Source of the DNA: Chara braunii
Lineage: Eukaryota; Streptophyta; Charophyceae; Charales; Characeae
Length of the DNA: 47,925 nt
Assembly: GCA_003427395.1 (NCBI GenBank)
Contig: BFEA01000164.1
Location: 2,239,619-2,287,543, forward strand
Direction of reading: 5' to 3'
Positions 12,539 to 21,841 of this stretch are shown in pieces. The notes under the pieces were generated by a model. That model worked only from the letters and a program-made list of their open reading frames with translations, was not told where the DNA came from and made no database searches. Numbering within the stretch: position 1 is the stretch's first letter; each line of letters starts with the position of its first letter. The position numbers and the translations under genes are program-made.

Positions 12539-13594
12539 TCAAGGACAACGACATTCCAAGACACATGATGCCAGTTGTCGTCTAATATACGGAATATTTT
12601 TAGAAGAGAACATGAAAGGTCGTCGATCGCCACGTTGCAACAGTGTCGTAAACATCAACATAAACACCCCGCAACTAACTTGATCCACTTGTCTTGCAAC
12701 TCCCTCTATAACAACATTTGCTGCCACCGACTTCCAGCGCCCTGCACGAGCGCCTATGTGATGTTTCACATTCCAAATAGTGTACGATCAACTCAAAAAC
12801 ACTAAGGTAAAAACTAAAATCGGCTACAACGCAAGGAAAAGAATCGAAAATCTCAAAAACATTATTTCTCAAGCTCATGTAAAGGAGGATCCAGTGATCA
12901 TTATCTTTGAGGACAGGAACAAAGATAATATCATATTCAAGTAGATCCATGTTTTTAGCCCATCTTTCCACCCCGTCGTGCCCTTTAAGTTGCAGTTTAC
13001 TGAAGAAGAAAGAATTAAAGGTGAAGACTCGAAGGTCTGGCGGGATGTCACTTGTCCCATATGCGGTCGTTCCTAATAGCGCCACGTAGAAGTTGACCAC
13101 CTCATCATTCACCCTGCCGTCGGTAAGTGAGAGGGTGAGAATATCCTTCGTTGCAATTCGCAATTGACCATCGTGGAGGGTCGAGAGTACAGTGTCAGGT
13201 GGCACAAAGCCTCGTTCAATGTCGTCCAAAACCCGCAAGCTTCCAATCGCAGTCACTGCTGTTCCAGGTGCCGTGGCCCGTACTGCACAACATCGAGCGA
13301 AGGACAGGGGGAGAAGTGAGAAACGGAACACTAAGGATTCTCCTTCATCGCACGACGAGAAGCTAAGTATTTCTCATACATGGCCTGACCCCTAGTCACA
13401 GATCGTGGATATGTCCCTTTCTCTGGGGGCAGAAGGGAAAGACACTCCTCAATGGCAATGACATGCTCCTTCTTCCCAATTTCGACATCAACCCCTGACG
13501 CCTTTAACATGTCCTTGTGTTTTGTCGTCAACCCCGGGACTGTATGCAGTATGTGTTCCAGATATTTTAAGGGTCTCCGTGTTCGAGACGACCC

Positions 13595-14217
13595 TACCCC
13601 TGTACAACAGAAGAAAGACAAAACAGAAAGTGAATACACGTTTCCGAAGAAGAACCCGACGAAATGACAATTAAAGGACCACGAAATCTAAAAGACGCAG
13701 GACCCATGCAATTACAGAACCCCGTCATGTCATGAGAGTGCGAGAGAGAGAACTTCCGCACGAGCCACGTTGCAAAACAAAACGAGCAGTGCACTCGAGC
13801 TCGACACCCCCGCCCTTCAGAAGGGAAAAGCACATCAAGTCACAAAAGCGGAAGGCAAACATCTCTGAAGTCCGGATCCCGGCGGACTTTTCCAACCTAG
13901 GGAGATGACCCAACCCCTGTGCAACCGAAGGAAGAGAAAACGAAAAATGAACTCACGTAATCCAAGACGAACCCGACGAAAACGACAACTCAAGAACCAC
14001 GAAATGTAGAAGACNCAGGACCTATCTATTTACAGAGCCCCGTTTAGCCATGAGAGAGATAGAGAATACTTCCGCGCAGGCCCCGCTGGAAAACAAAAAG
14101 AGCAGTGCGTTCGACCTCGACACCCCCACCCTTCAGAAGGTAAAACCTCAACAAGCCACAAACCTGGAGGCCAAACATTCGTGAAGTCAGGATCCCGGCG
14201 GACTTTTCCCAATCGAG
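13595..14217. repeat. 318-bp tandem duplication
   Basis: Copy one is 13595-13912 and copy two 13913 to about 14217. Both start with ACCCCTGT(A/G)CAAC, share GACACCCCC(G/A)CCCTTCAGAAGG, and end in a 22-bp motif. Copy one contains the predicted splice acceptor and copy two carries a diverged version of it. Confidence 0.8.
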
Positions 14218-14424
14218 GCACCAGAAGAGTAACCGCGTTACGCAGCGGCCTTGGCAGTGCGGATGCCGGCGGACTAAAACCACCACTCATTCCGAAAGAG
14301 AAACACCATCCTTCCATTATGTGAGGGAACGCTTCAACAAAAACACACATGTTTTTGTCTCGTGTGCATTGACAGACACTGCGGTCACTAGCGCGCAGAT
14401 AGAGTGGCGTTTGTCACTGCTTAC
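13600..14424 (-). other. Intron of the Ulp1-like gene (825 bp)
   Basis: On the minus strand the donor is CAGCTG|GTAAGC and the acceptor TTCTTCTGTTGTACAG|GGG. The upstream exon ends with one base of a codon and the downstream exon starts with two, so the reading frame is kept (Gly at the junction). The intron contains a 318-bp tandem duplication and two copies of the 22-bp motif (13868-13889 and 14184-14205). Confidence 0.7.
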
Positions 14425-15103
14425 CAGCTGGTTTGTCTCTCCGCTCCTTAATCGGCGAAGTTGGCGCGGGCAAGGCCAGCACGTCGAGAGCTCGAGTGCC
14501 GGCGGCAATTTTTTTCGGAAATGTGACATCTTGTCGTCCCCCGATCCCGCGTTCTCCTACACTGGCGATGGTTGGCGGCAGCATCGAAGAGCTTGTCGGC
14601 GAGAAATCGACGACAGATCCCCCGGAAGGTTTGACGTCGAGAGGGTCGTCGACACCAGGCGTCGAGTACAGCTGCGCGGACATTTGGTGGTCGCCCAGGA
14701 TGCCGTTGATAACTTCTTCGATGTCAATACGCACACTCGGTTTATTCAAGCTGACTGCTACACGAGCTTCATTGAACCGGTGTTGGAGATCGACGGCAGA
14801 CGTCATTGCTTCGACGTCATAATCATCACGTTCTGCCGAAAGGCTTGTGACCATCTGTGTCTCCATACCCAGTGCCGTGTCATCGTCGTCCTCGTCGTCC
14901 TCGCGGTGTTCTCCGTACAGCTGCCCGAATCTGTCAGAAGACTCCCCAGATCTGTCGTCGTCGTCGCCGAAAGTCCGTTCGTCGTCTCCTGTATCGAGTT
15001 CACCTTTTCCCCCCTCCTGCCCTCCTAGCAACCCAGCCAACTCCGTTTCTTCCCCTTCCTCTCCTTCCTCTTCTTCCTCCCCTTCATCCCTTCCGTCCTC
15101 CAA
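14425..15103 (-). CDS. Acidic exon of the Ulp1-like gene
   Basis: Open for about 226 codons up to a strong donor site (GTAAGC). The first third is Glu/Asp/Gly-rich and probably disordered. The remainder has ordinary composition (VDLQHRFNEARVAVSLNKP, VRIDIEEVINGILGDHQMS). The frame starts with TTG, not ATG, and has an in-frame stop just upstream. A splice acceptor GATGGACAG|GGGAGG near 15110 is a likely 5' border. Assignment to the protease gene rests on the phase-compatible intron and on shared strand. Function of this part is unknown. Confidence 0.55.
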
Positions 15104-15954
15104 TTCCTCCCCTGTCCATCACCCTGCCTTCTTCCCCTGCATGCAATGCAGCCACTTCGCCCGAACCCGTGTCGATTCCCGATGAATGTGCTTCCCGCCC
15201 GCCGCACGCAGCCCCTCCCGCCTGCACCAATATCCCTGGTTGGCCCCCCTTGCTTGAAGATGTTCGGATCCAAGGCGAACTTCGCCGACTCCCTGTCGCT
15301 GGGCCCTCCACACGCCTTGCCTGAAGAAGTTTGGATCCCGGCGAACTTCGCCGTCTCCATGTCGCCGGGCCCTCCACACTCCTTGCCTGGAGAAGTTCGG
15401 ATCCCGACGAACTTCGCCGTCTCCCTTTCACCGGGCCCTCCACACGCACCCTCTCGCTCCGACCGAAGCGGTTGGCGATCCCCCACAAGCGGCGAAGTCC
15501 GGTTCCTCACCGCACCGCTGTCTATTTTGGGATGAGGACTCGCCACCCCCGCTCCTGACCAGCTCTGCGCGTCCATCCTCTCTGTCCGCTCTGCAAGCAT
15601 TGAAGTTCGGATCCCGACGGACTTGAACGTTTCGACCGAGCCGGCACAGAGAGCAACCAAGGCCGCCATCACCGAGCAGGTGGATGAACTGGGCACATCC
15701 TCCGACTGTGCCGAGCATTCCGGACTGGGACTGGTAGACTGCTGACGCCCGAGGGCCTCCCCCACCACCCCGCCGCTGCCTTCCGCGGTCGTGGTGTCGC
15801 CCTGAGACCCGCCCTCAGCCTCGTCACCATCTTGTTGTCGCCCCGAGACTCGTTTGCCGCCCCCAGCCTCGTCGCCCTCGTTCTCCCCACCGTCCGGTCC
15901 CCGGGACCCTGTTCTTACATGCGTCCCACTAGGAGGGGGGATTTTCCAGTCCAC
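15025..15954 (-). other. GC-rich open segment upstream of the protease gene
   Basis: A frame open for about 309 codons on the minus strand. It is low-complexity (Gly, Arg, Ser, Thr) and includes translated copies of the 22-bp motif (peptides such as AKFAGIQTSS). High GC and repeat content can keep a frame open by chance, so coding status is uncertain. It may include the 5' leader or first exon of the Ulp1-like gene. Confidence 0.35.
15259..15450. repeat. 66-bp minisatellite with 22-bp motif
   Basis: Three consecutive units of about 66 bp, each holding a 22-bp motif (about 15259-15282, 15327-15348, 15393-15414) followed by a GGGCCCTCCACAC spacer. A further motif lies at 15603-15624. The unit is 22 codons long, so expansion does not change the frame. 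Confidence 0.85.
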
Positions 15955-15987
15955 CCTTCCTTTCGAGGGGCTCGTGTCGAGGTCCTA

Positions 15988-16251
15988 TTAGTCCTCCGTC
16001 AGCTCCAACCAGCACTTGTCCTGAAGTTCGGCGAACAATCGCCCGACTGTGGAAATGACGGACACGTCTTCGGGCTCGAAAGAGCCATTCTCGGCCCTCA
16101 CTTTCTGGAGGACCGCAATTCTAGCAACGTCGAGGAAGTCAGACTTCGACACGCGAGGGAGTGACATCCATCCTCCGTCCGGGACAGCGACCCCCACGAT
16201 CCACTCACCCTTTTGGATTGCCGGCTGGATGACTCCTGGATGCCAAATCAT
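15988..16251 (-). CDS. Probable C-terminal exon of the ParB/methyltransferase-like gene
   Basis: Encodes about 87 residues starting near MIWHPGVIQPAIQKGEW and ending at tandem stops (TAA TAG). Composition is protein-like and unlike the repeats around it (VSKSDFLDVARIAVLQKV). It lies just downstream of the large gene on the same strand. That gene's frame ends at 16348 in CCCGG|GTAAGAC, a good donor site, and an acceptor-like GGACTAG occurs at 16261. However, the phases of these two sites do not match, so another small error or a different site is needed. It has no recognised domain. Confidence 0.5.
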   Translation of the reverse strand: MIWHPGVIQPAIQKGEWIVGVAVPDGGWMSLPRVSKSDFLDVARIAVLQKVRAENGSFEPEDVSVISTVGRLFAELQDKCWLELTED

Positions 16252-16899
16252 GTCATGGCCCTAGTCCGCCTCCGTGGAACGACTTTGAGGCTCAGGCAGG
16301 AAGTGAATGTTGGCATTCGTCCAAGACAGATGATCGGGCGGGATGTCTTACCCGGGACGCAGTGAGCGATGGCCGGAGGCCAGAGCTTGCATTCTCTGCA
16401 GCAACTTCATCGGGGTAGTGCCAGGCGCCGGTTTCGCCATCGGTGACACGAGGGACGCCGGGCTTGTCGACGGACTTGCCAAGGACGACCCTGTACCGTG
16501 CTGCGCAGAATGTTGGTCGTACTGCAGGTCGAGGCTTTCACTGTCACTGCCCTCCTCGTCCGCGGTTGCGTCGAACTCGATGCCGGTGGTCTCCTCGTCT
16601 TCCGTGGAGATCAAGGAGGAGTAACTGCCGAACGTCAGCTCCTCCTCTGACTCCACGAAGTAAAGGGACTGCAACCTCTCGAGGAAGGTCTTCGCGTTCA
16701 TGCGGGAGGCGCCGTAGTAGTTGTCGAGCAACGTGAACATGTGGTCCTTGCGGCGCACGTACTCGGCGTCGGTGTCTCTCTTCGGCCGCGTTTGCAGGAA
16801 CAAGAAGTCGTATATCTTGTTCCGCTTCCTCGCACTCAACTTGAACCACATGTCCGTCTTGTTGTTCCACGCGCGAGCCCGAGTCTCGGTGACGACCAT

Positions 16900-17600
16900 A
16901 AACTCGCAATTGTGGGCACCCGAATTGACCTCGCTTTTGACGAGATCAATTGTAAATTGCAAGAGCTCGGAGTTCCCTTCCATCACGATGACGTGCCGTC
17001 CTGCCTTCAGTACTTCCCAGACTGACCGCGCGTGTGGCTTCCCGAGGAAGATGACACCCTCCCCCTTCTTGGTGATGGATTCGAGAAGCTGAACGAATTG
17101 GGCGGGGTTGCGTTCCATGTCCCCGTACACAATGCCCCGACATGCAGGCGAGGTATGCGACCAGTCGCAAGCGTTGAATGGGATGTCGGACACATCCGTT
17201 TGCGTAACCTTCTGTGGTACCCGCACTGCAGCAGCGGCGCCTGCCGACAGTTTCCCATCGTAGACGACGAACGTGTTGGCCCGCAAATCGTCGCCTTTAA
17301 AGAGTATGTACATCCGGTCGTCTTCCGTGTACAAATTATTCCCGACGGGGAAGCTTTTCTTCTGTTGACTCCTCCTCACCCACTTCCCTTCCAGCAGCTT
17401 GACGAAAGAAAGATGGTTCATGCTGGCCAGAAAGGAGAGGTTCTGCTGCCGCGGGACAAAAACAACGAGCGTCCAATGCGATGGACACCACGTCTGGAGT
17501 TGGGAATTCAGAGTGTCGAACGCTTGCGGTTTCCAAAGCTTCAGGTCCACCGGTTCGCACAGATCGAGGACGAACGTGTGACTCTTTGTGGCAACCACTG
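16900..17600 (-). other. Region resembling a permuted N4/N6 DNA methyltransferase
   Basis: A strand SHTFVLDLCEPVDLKLW occupies the place of the catalytic D-P-P-Y strand and is followed by a helix and the strand WTLVVFVPR. Later, FVQLLESITKKGEGVIFLGK and WEVLKAGRHVIVMEGNSELL follow the spacing of the cofactor-binding segment of beta-class enzymes (LL..I...G..VLDPFAGSGTT...A..LGR..IGIE.N). D-P-P-Y reads L-C-E-P and F-x-G-x-G reads L-G-K-P-H, so cofactor binding and catalysis are probably lost. Structure prediction would decide. Confidence 0.45.
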
Positions 17601-18276
17601 CCTCCTTCACCTCCGCACTCCTTATGTCTGCCTCCAAGGGGTCATTGCCGAATGGCGCGATGGATGTCACGTCGCCCGTGTCATTCCATTTTATGTGCAC
17701 AATGCCTTTGGCGAGTGCGATCTCTCGACTCTTCAGTCTACTGCCAGTCAACACGGACAGGACCTTATTCCTCCAGTCGACGGACAGCTTCTTGTGACGA
17801 GCCAGCTTCTCCGTCGCCTCGATCGATCTGTCGTCGTCGCAGCCCATGTAGGGCGGGCAGTCCTTGAACAGCGAGGAGTCGGTGACGTATTTCGTGCTCC
17901 CGTCCCACAACTCAGCATCCAAACCACGACTCTCAAACTGTCTGAAAATTGCAGACCTTGATTTCAGGAACGGGAACCTCTGGCTCCAATCCGCGTCCAG
18001 CCTTTTGTCGTGCTTGAACTGGTAGTAGTTCCACAGACGCACCAGGACCCGGTCGCACTTCACCAAATTCACCACCTCATGGACGCTCAACTTTTCGAGC
18101 TTCGCCAACGCTGGGGAGCCGACCTGTACCCAAACCACCTCGCAAGCAAGCACCTTCTTCAGGACGCGACACTTCTTGTTGTCTGTCAGCGACTCCATCG
18201 TTTTCCAACAATGCGCGTCCGGCTCTGGCACTAGCACGAACCACTCGCCCTTCTCTTTCTCCTTTTTGCCTTTCTT

Positions 18277-18279
18277 TCA
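18277..18279 (-). other. In-frame TGA inside the ParB/methyltransferase-like gene
   Basis: On the coding strand the context is GTGGAACCGCCG TGA AAGAAAGGC. The frame is open on both sides for hundreds of codons. A CGA (Arg) codon with a CpG C-to-T change would give this stop. Confidence 0.8.
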
Positions 18280-18437
18280 CGGCGGTTCCACAGGGACATT
18301 GTACACGACCTCCTTCCTGCCCAGCTTGTCATTATGGATGTATGCAACCCCAGGCTTCACATTTTTGACTTTCTTCTTCCGCATGATCCACTTTGCGCCG
18401 TCGTGTCCGAGCAATCTGCCTGTCTCCCATTTCTCGA

Positions 18438-18513
18438 NAAACTCGACGNCCAGTTTCNAGACGTTCTCCCCNGCCATCGCCANNGGGAAATAGGAACGCA
18501 GGGNAGCGCCTTN
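18438..18513. other. Cluster of ambiguous bases in coding sequence
   Basis: Eleven N positions within about 76 bp of the ParB/methyltransferase-like gene. They are scattered rather than forming a gap, which suggests reads from differing copies of a multi-copy sequence. Confidence 0.8.
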
Positions 18514-18719
18514 TTTCCTGATGGCCTCCTCGCCCTGCTGATCTGCGAGAATCCACAAGTTGTTGTGCGGTGTCATGTTGAGTGCGACATTACAGAATTC
18601 ACGCCACTTCCGGACCTGATCCTGTTTTCCGATGGGGTTCCCCATAACAGCACGCGGGCAACCGGCGCGCTTCCACTGCCACCTATCGTCCCTCATTGAG
18701 AGCTTCAGCTGTCGTTGGG

Positions 18720-19110
18720 TCGCCTTCAGGTCCTTCTTGTTGTCCTGGGAACTGACAAGGAAGTACCCTTCGAAGTCGTCGTCCGAAAAGTAGACCATTC
18801 GTGCAGGCCACCGCTCGAAATTGTATTTCCTGGCCACCTCGTTGTCGAGCAGCGACCTCGCTGCAGCCGCGTTGTGTTGCCCATACACCGCATAGTAGTA
18901 GTATTGTCCCGCCAGCTCATCCCTCCAATCCTCCGGTCTCAGACGTTCTGCCCTGGTCCTCGGAGTCGGTTTATCAAGCCTCAGCGGCGCCAGTTTCAGG
19001 GTTGGTAAATCGTAAGACTGCGCTTCGTTTTCGAACGCCAACCGCATCGCTTCCTTGATCCCTTCCACGAGCACGGGATCTAGGGACCGCTGGTTGTACA
19101 GGTCCTCCCA
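18720..19110 (-). other. ParB/sulfiredoxin-like domain
   Basis: Seen in order: YNQRSLDPVLVEGIKEAM, resembling the ParB opening (Q-R-x-L-D...V..I..), then YAVYGQHNAAAARSLLD, matching the ParB box in which a small residue, G-x-H and an Ala-rich helix follow a strand, then WPARMVYFSDDD. The canonical G-H-H-R box reads G-Q-H-N, so the Arg used for CTP/DNA contacts in bacterial ParB is absent. The assignment is by motif pattern only. Confidence 0.55.
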
Positions 19111-19244
19111 GTCCCCGAGTTCGACGACCTGCGCAGGGCTAATGTCGAACTCCCACTTTGTCCGAACGCTGTCTTCGTACTCGAGGAAGTACCCGGCGTC
19201 GACGTCGATGGGAGTCCCTGTTGTCGGTGGAGAAGACGGTCCAG

Positions 19245-19255
19245 ACTCAGGCTGC
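19245..19255 (-). other. One-base frameshift in the ParB/methyltransferase-like gene
   Basis: The upstream frame ends ...FETKAA-stop. Shifting by one base at the AAAAGCAGCC run gives PESGPSSPPTTG and stays open into the ParB-like domain. It could be a true mutation or a consensus error. Confidence 0.7.
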
Positions 19256-19894
19256 TTTTGTCTCGAAGACGGTCGTTTGGCGGCCCTGCTTCCCCTCGGT
19301 CCCCTTGCGTTTCTCCCCCGCAGTCCTGGGGGCCTTGCTCTTTAACTTCTTCGTAGAACCGGTGAACTCGTCTGGACGATCCACCCTCCTCTTTTGTGGA
19401 GCTCCTTGCGAGCCCAGGACTCCCGCGTCCACCTCCTCCACACCCTGTCCCTCGCTCGCCTCCAAGTCGACCTCCGAATAGGCCGCCACGTGTACTGCAG
19501 GCCCCGTACTCTTCCGCTGAACAGGAGCATCAGTCTGAACCCCAGGAATAGACAACACAAACCGCCGCGTGTCACTCAACGGCGGAGCAGTCCCCTCATC
19601 CTCGCTGTCGTCGAACTGACCTCGGCTCTCGCCACGGTGCAGCTGAGTGGCGGGACCAGAACCCAGATCACCGCCCTCCGCCCCTGCCCCGCTTGACTCG
19701 CAACCGCTGTACAGCTTCAATGGCAACGACAACTCCAGGGATGGGTTGATGTCGCAGGGGATGTCTAGAGCGATGTTTTTGTCCTCCAACATGTCGAAAA
19801 ATTCACGCGCCAAAACAAAACCGCCCCCGAGAACGAGTTCTCTGTAGAACGGGGTGTTCACAGCACCCGCTCCGAACCCCTCACACAATTCGAG

Positions 19895-20088
19895 GTCCAA
19901 CAACGTCCCTTTCGAATTTGCAATGACGTTGCCCTTGGCGCCATAAACTTTCTGCATATAGAAATGTCGCCGGCCCCCCTTTGCGTCCTCCCACCGCAAG
20001 ACGGCACCAAGCACTCTACGCCTTCTGCTGTCATCGATGAAGATGACAGGACCACATGGCTGCGCAGTGGGGTTGGAAGCGTCTCCAC
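19895..20088. repeat. 194-bp duplicate, true copy
   Basis: Same sequence as 20127-20320. It runs from GTCCAACAACGTCCC to GCGTCTCCAC and belongs to the coding region of the ParB/methyltransferase-like gene. Confidence 0.9.
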
Positions 20089-20126
20089 CTGTCTCTTATA
20101 CACATCTAGATGTGTATAAGAGACAG
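20089..20126. other. Sequencing-library junction (two Tn5 mosaic ends)
   Basis: The sequence is CTGTCTCTTATACACATCT followed at once by AGATGTGTATAAGAGACAG, the 19-bp Tn5 mosaic end in both orientations. This is the circularisation junction of transposase-based mate-pair libraries, not organismal DNA. Translated, it yields familiar artefact peptides such as SYTHLDVYKRQ. Confidence 0.98.
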
Positions 20127-20320
20127 GTCCAACAACGTCCCTTTCGAATTTGCAATGACGTTGCCCTTGGCGCCATAAACTTTCTGCATATAGAAATGTC
20201 GCCGGCCCCCCTTTGCGTCCTCCCACCGCAAGACGGCACCAAGCACTCTACGCCTTCTGCTGTCATCGATGAAGATGACAGGACCACATGGCTGCGCAGT
20301 GGGGTTGGAAGCGTCTCCAC
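20127..20320. repeat. 194-bp duplicate created by the library junction
   Basis: Repeats 19895-20088 exactly, as expected when a read crossing a mate-pair junction is assembled. The natural sequence most probably passes from 20088 straight to 20321 (GTCTCCAC then AGCACCAG). Confidence 0.9.
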
Positions 20321-20466
20321 AGCACCAGTCGATGAACCATTTCGACCTCGAATGGTTTGACCACCCCTGCGTGGCAATAGACGACCGCCTCGTGGAATCT
20401 TTTCGTGATTCCTTCCCGGAGGTCCCTGTTGGCTCCACCTCGCCCTTGGAAGAAGACATACTGTCT

Positions 20467-21028
20467 NCGAACNNCAACGCAAATCGAACAGCACACCATG
20501 AAGTCAACGTNTGTCAAAACACAGGAGAAACAGAACACTCGCTGCCGCACGTCAACNCANGCTGNAGCGCAGCGAAAGCCGCACANGAAGACACCCNGGC
20601 ACCCAAATCCGGAACNGTGAGAAGGGGTAGTCCGCCGGGATCCGAACTTCAAGCGGGCAAGAGANCGAGAGGCAGACAGAGANNGAGAAGCAAGTGAAAA
20701 NTCGNAGTGNGCATGGGATCACGCGCTGTTTATGCGGCACACGGGNCACCCCGAAGAACAAAGACAGACAAACGCACAGTGAAAATNGCNAAGTCCNCCG
20801 GGATCCGAACAAAAGGACNGTGCGTGAGATAGAGACGGCGGAAGCAGATTTCGGGAATTTTTCGCAGGAATCAACTGGCAGTCATGTTCGAAGCTCACGC
20901 TCGACGGGGTAGTGTTCAGGACAGTCCAACAGCAGTAGCTCGCCGGGATCCAAACCAGAACAGAGAGGCAGCCATGCAGCCAGCGTCCCAGAACCGTGCT
21001 CGACCAAACGCACTCCGGAACCNTTGCN
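20467..21028. other. Ambiguous-base-rich stretch
   Basis: Many single N positions over about 560 bp in the loose motif array upstream of the ParB/methyltransferase-like gene. It may contain that gene's promoter, but nothing specific can be read. Confidence 0.7.
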
Positions 21029-21665
21029 GGGCGGGTTGTGCAACCCACCCGGAACCACGAAGACTCACGACAAAGCAACGCACCTCCCGAAACGTGAAGT
21101 TCGCCGAGATCCGAACTTCAGAACGATGCGACAGGCAGAAACGGCGTCTCGGACACACGATCCGCAAGTCTAAGGTTGTTAAACTCAAACCCGACCCAGG
21201 AAGGCCACACCGGAATGAAAGGCTGGTTGAAATGGAGGAGTCCAGGGACCTACAAAATGTTGACACGACTGTCGCTTTCGAGCTTGGGTCCATCCAGTGC
21301 CAAGCTGTGCATAACGTGAGATCGGAAATCGGAGTAGTTCGGATTAGGGCGGACTTCGGCTGTTGCCGGAATCCACGAAGGATCCGGAAGACCACCGTCT
21401 GTGGCAATAGACAGGCGACTCCTGAAGTTCGTCGGGATCCGAACTTCAGGAGGACGCGAGAAAGAGAGACAGAGAGAAACATCCAAAGGCGCACGAGGAA
21501 AAACCCCGGGGTTCCACAGCCGACCGCAGGTTTCGATGGCAGCATTCATCGAGTCCAGGCATAATTGGTAGCAGGATCGTTTCCAACTCCGCTCAGCACT
21601 CGAAGCTCGGAGGCCGGTAGGACGCACAGGCCAAACCGCGAAGTTCGCCGGGATCCGAACTTCAA
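20628..21665. repeat. Loose array of 22-bp motifs with purine-rich tails
   Basis: Motif copies at about 20628, 20791, 20934, 21097, 21335, 21425 and 21641. Most read AAGTTCGCCGGGATCCGAAC and end in TT, and most are followed by a purine-rich tail like GCGAGAAAGAGAGACAGAG. Spacing varies from about 90 to 240 bp. Open frames crossing the array on both strands are not supported as genes. Confidence 0.8.
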
Positions 21666-21841
21666 GAGGGCGCGACATGGAAAGAGACGGCGTGCACTAG
21701 CAACTGCTGCCTCCCGCGCCTTTCTCCACTGGTAAAACTCTGCTATGTTCGGCAGCACACAAGCCTCTCACTCGTCTCCCTTCTTTTCGCTTAAGCAGGA
21801 TGTCCAACCACACGTCCAGATCTTGTGACAATCGCGGTTCC

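Larger units (their letters stand above)
12539..15103 (-). pseudogene. Ulp1/C48-like cysteine protease with acidic N-terminus, frameshifted
   Basis: Family role: Ulp1-type proteases cleave SUMO or similar proteins, and such domains are often carried by plant and algal transposons. Seen: the catalytic order His (NDHWILLY, about 12890), Asp (FEIFDSF, about 12845), Gln (ARQVDQ) and Cys (VSCGVF, codon 12671-12673) is complete. However, the His/Asp part (frame open 13331-12675) and the Gln/Cys part (12769-12539) lie in different frames, so a one-base shift falls at about 12745-12769. Upstream exons: 13599 down to about 13331 (PLKYLEHILHTVPG) and about 15103 to 14425, which encodes a strongly acidic stretch (EGEEEEEGEE, EDDEDDDD). 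They join by an 825-bp intron with matching phase. The join between the middle exon and the protease core is unclear: either a short intron or a second frameshift. There is no ATG at the 5' end, so the first exon is missing or unrecognised. Confidence 0.75.
16348..20459 (-). pseudogene. ParB-like / DNA-methyltransferase-like fusion gene, interrupted
   Basis: About 1,290 codons in one direction. The first ATG is at 20459 (MSSSKGEVEPTG). Skipping artefactual bases 20089-20320, the frame stays open for about 326 codons to TGA at 19247-19249. A one-base shift then continues it (PESGPSSPP) for 324 codons to an in-frame TGA (18277-18279), after which the same frame goes on (KKGKKEKEKGEWF) for 642 codons. 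In order: an N-terminal region with conserved-looking blocks (VLGAVLRWEDAKGG, FYMQKVYGAKG); a disordered linker; a ParB-like domain; a Lys-rich stretch; a methyltransferase-like region; and a Ser/Asp-rich tail. In bacteria and phages, ParB-like domains are found fused to N4/N6 DNA methylases. The key catalytic motifs are degenerate here, so a DNA-binding rather than enzymatic role is possible. A clustered run of ambiguous bases lies inside (18438-18513). Confidence 0.6.

Noticed and set aside
20884-21564. Plus-strand frame of 226 codons and its minus-strand counterpart.
   Set aside because: They cross the 22-bp motif array, peptides repeat the translated motif, and both strands are open, so composition explains them.
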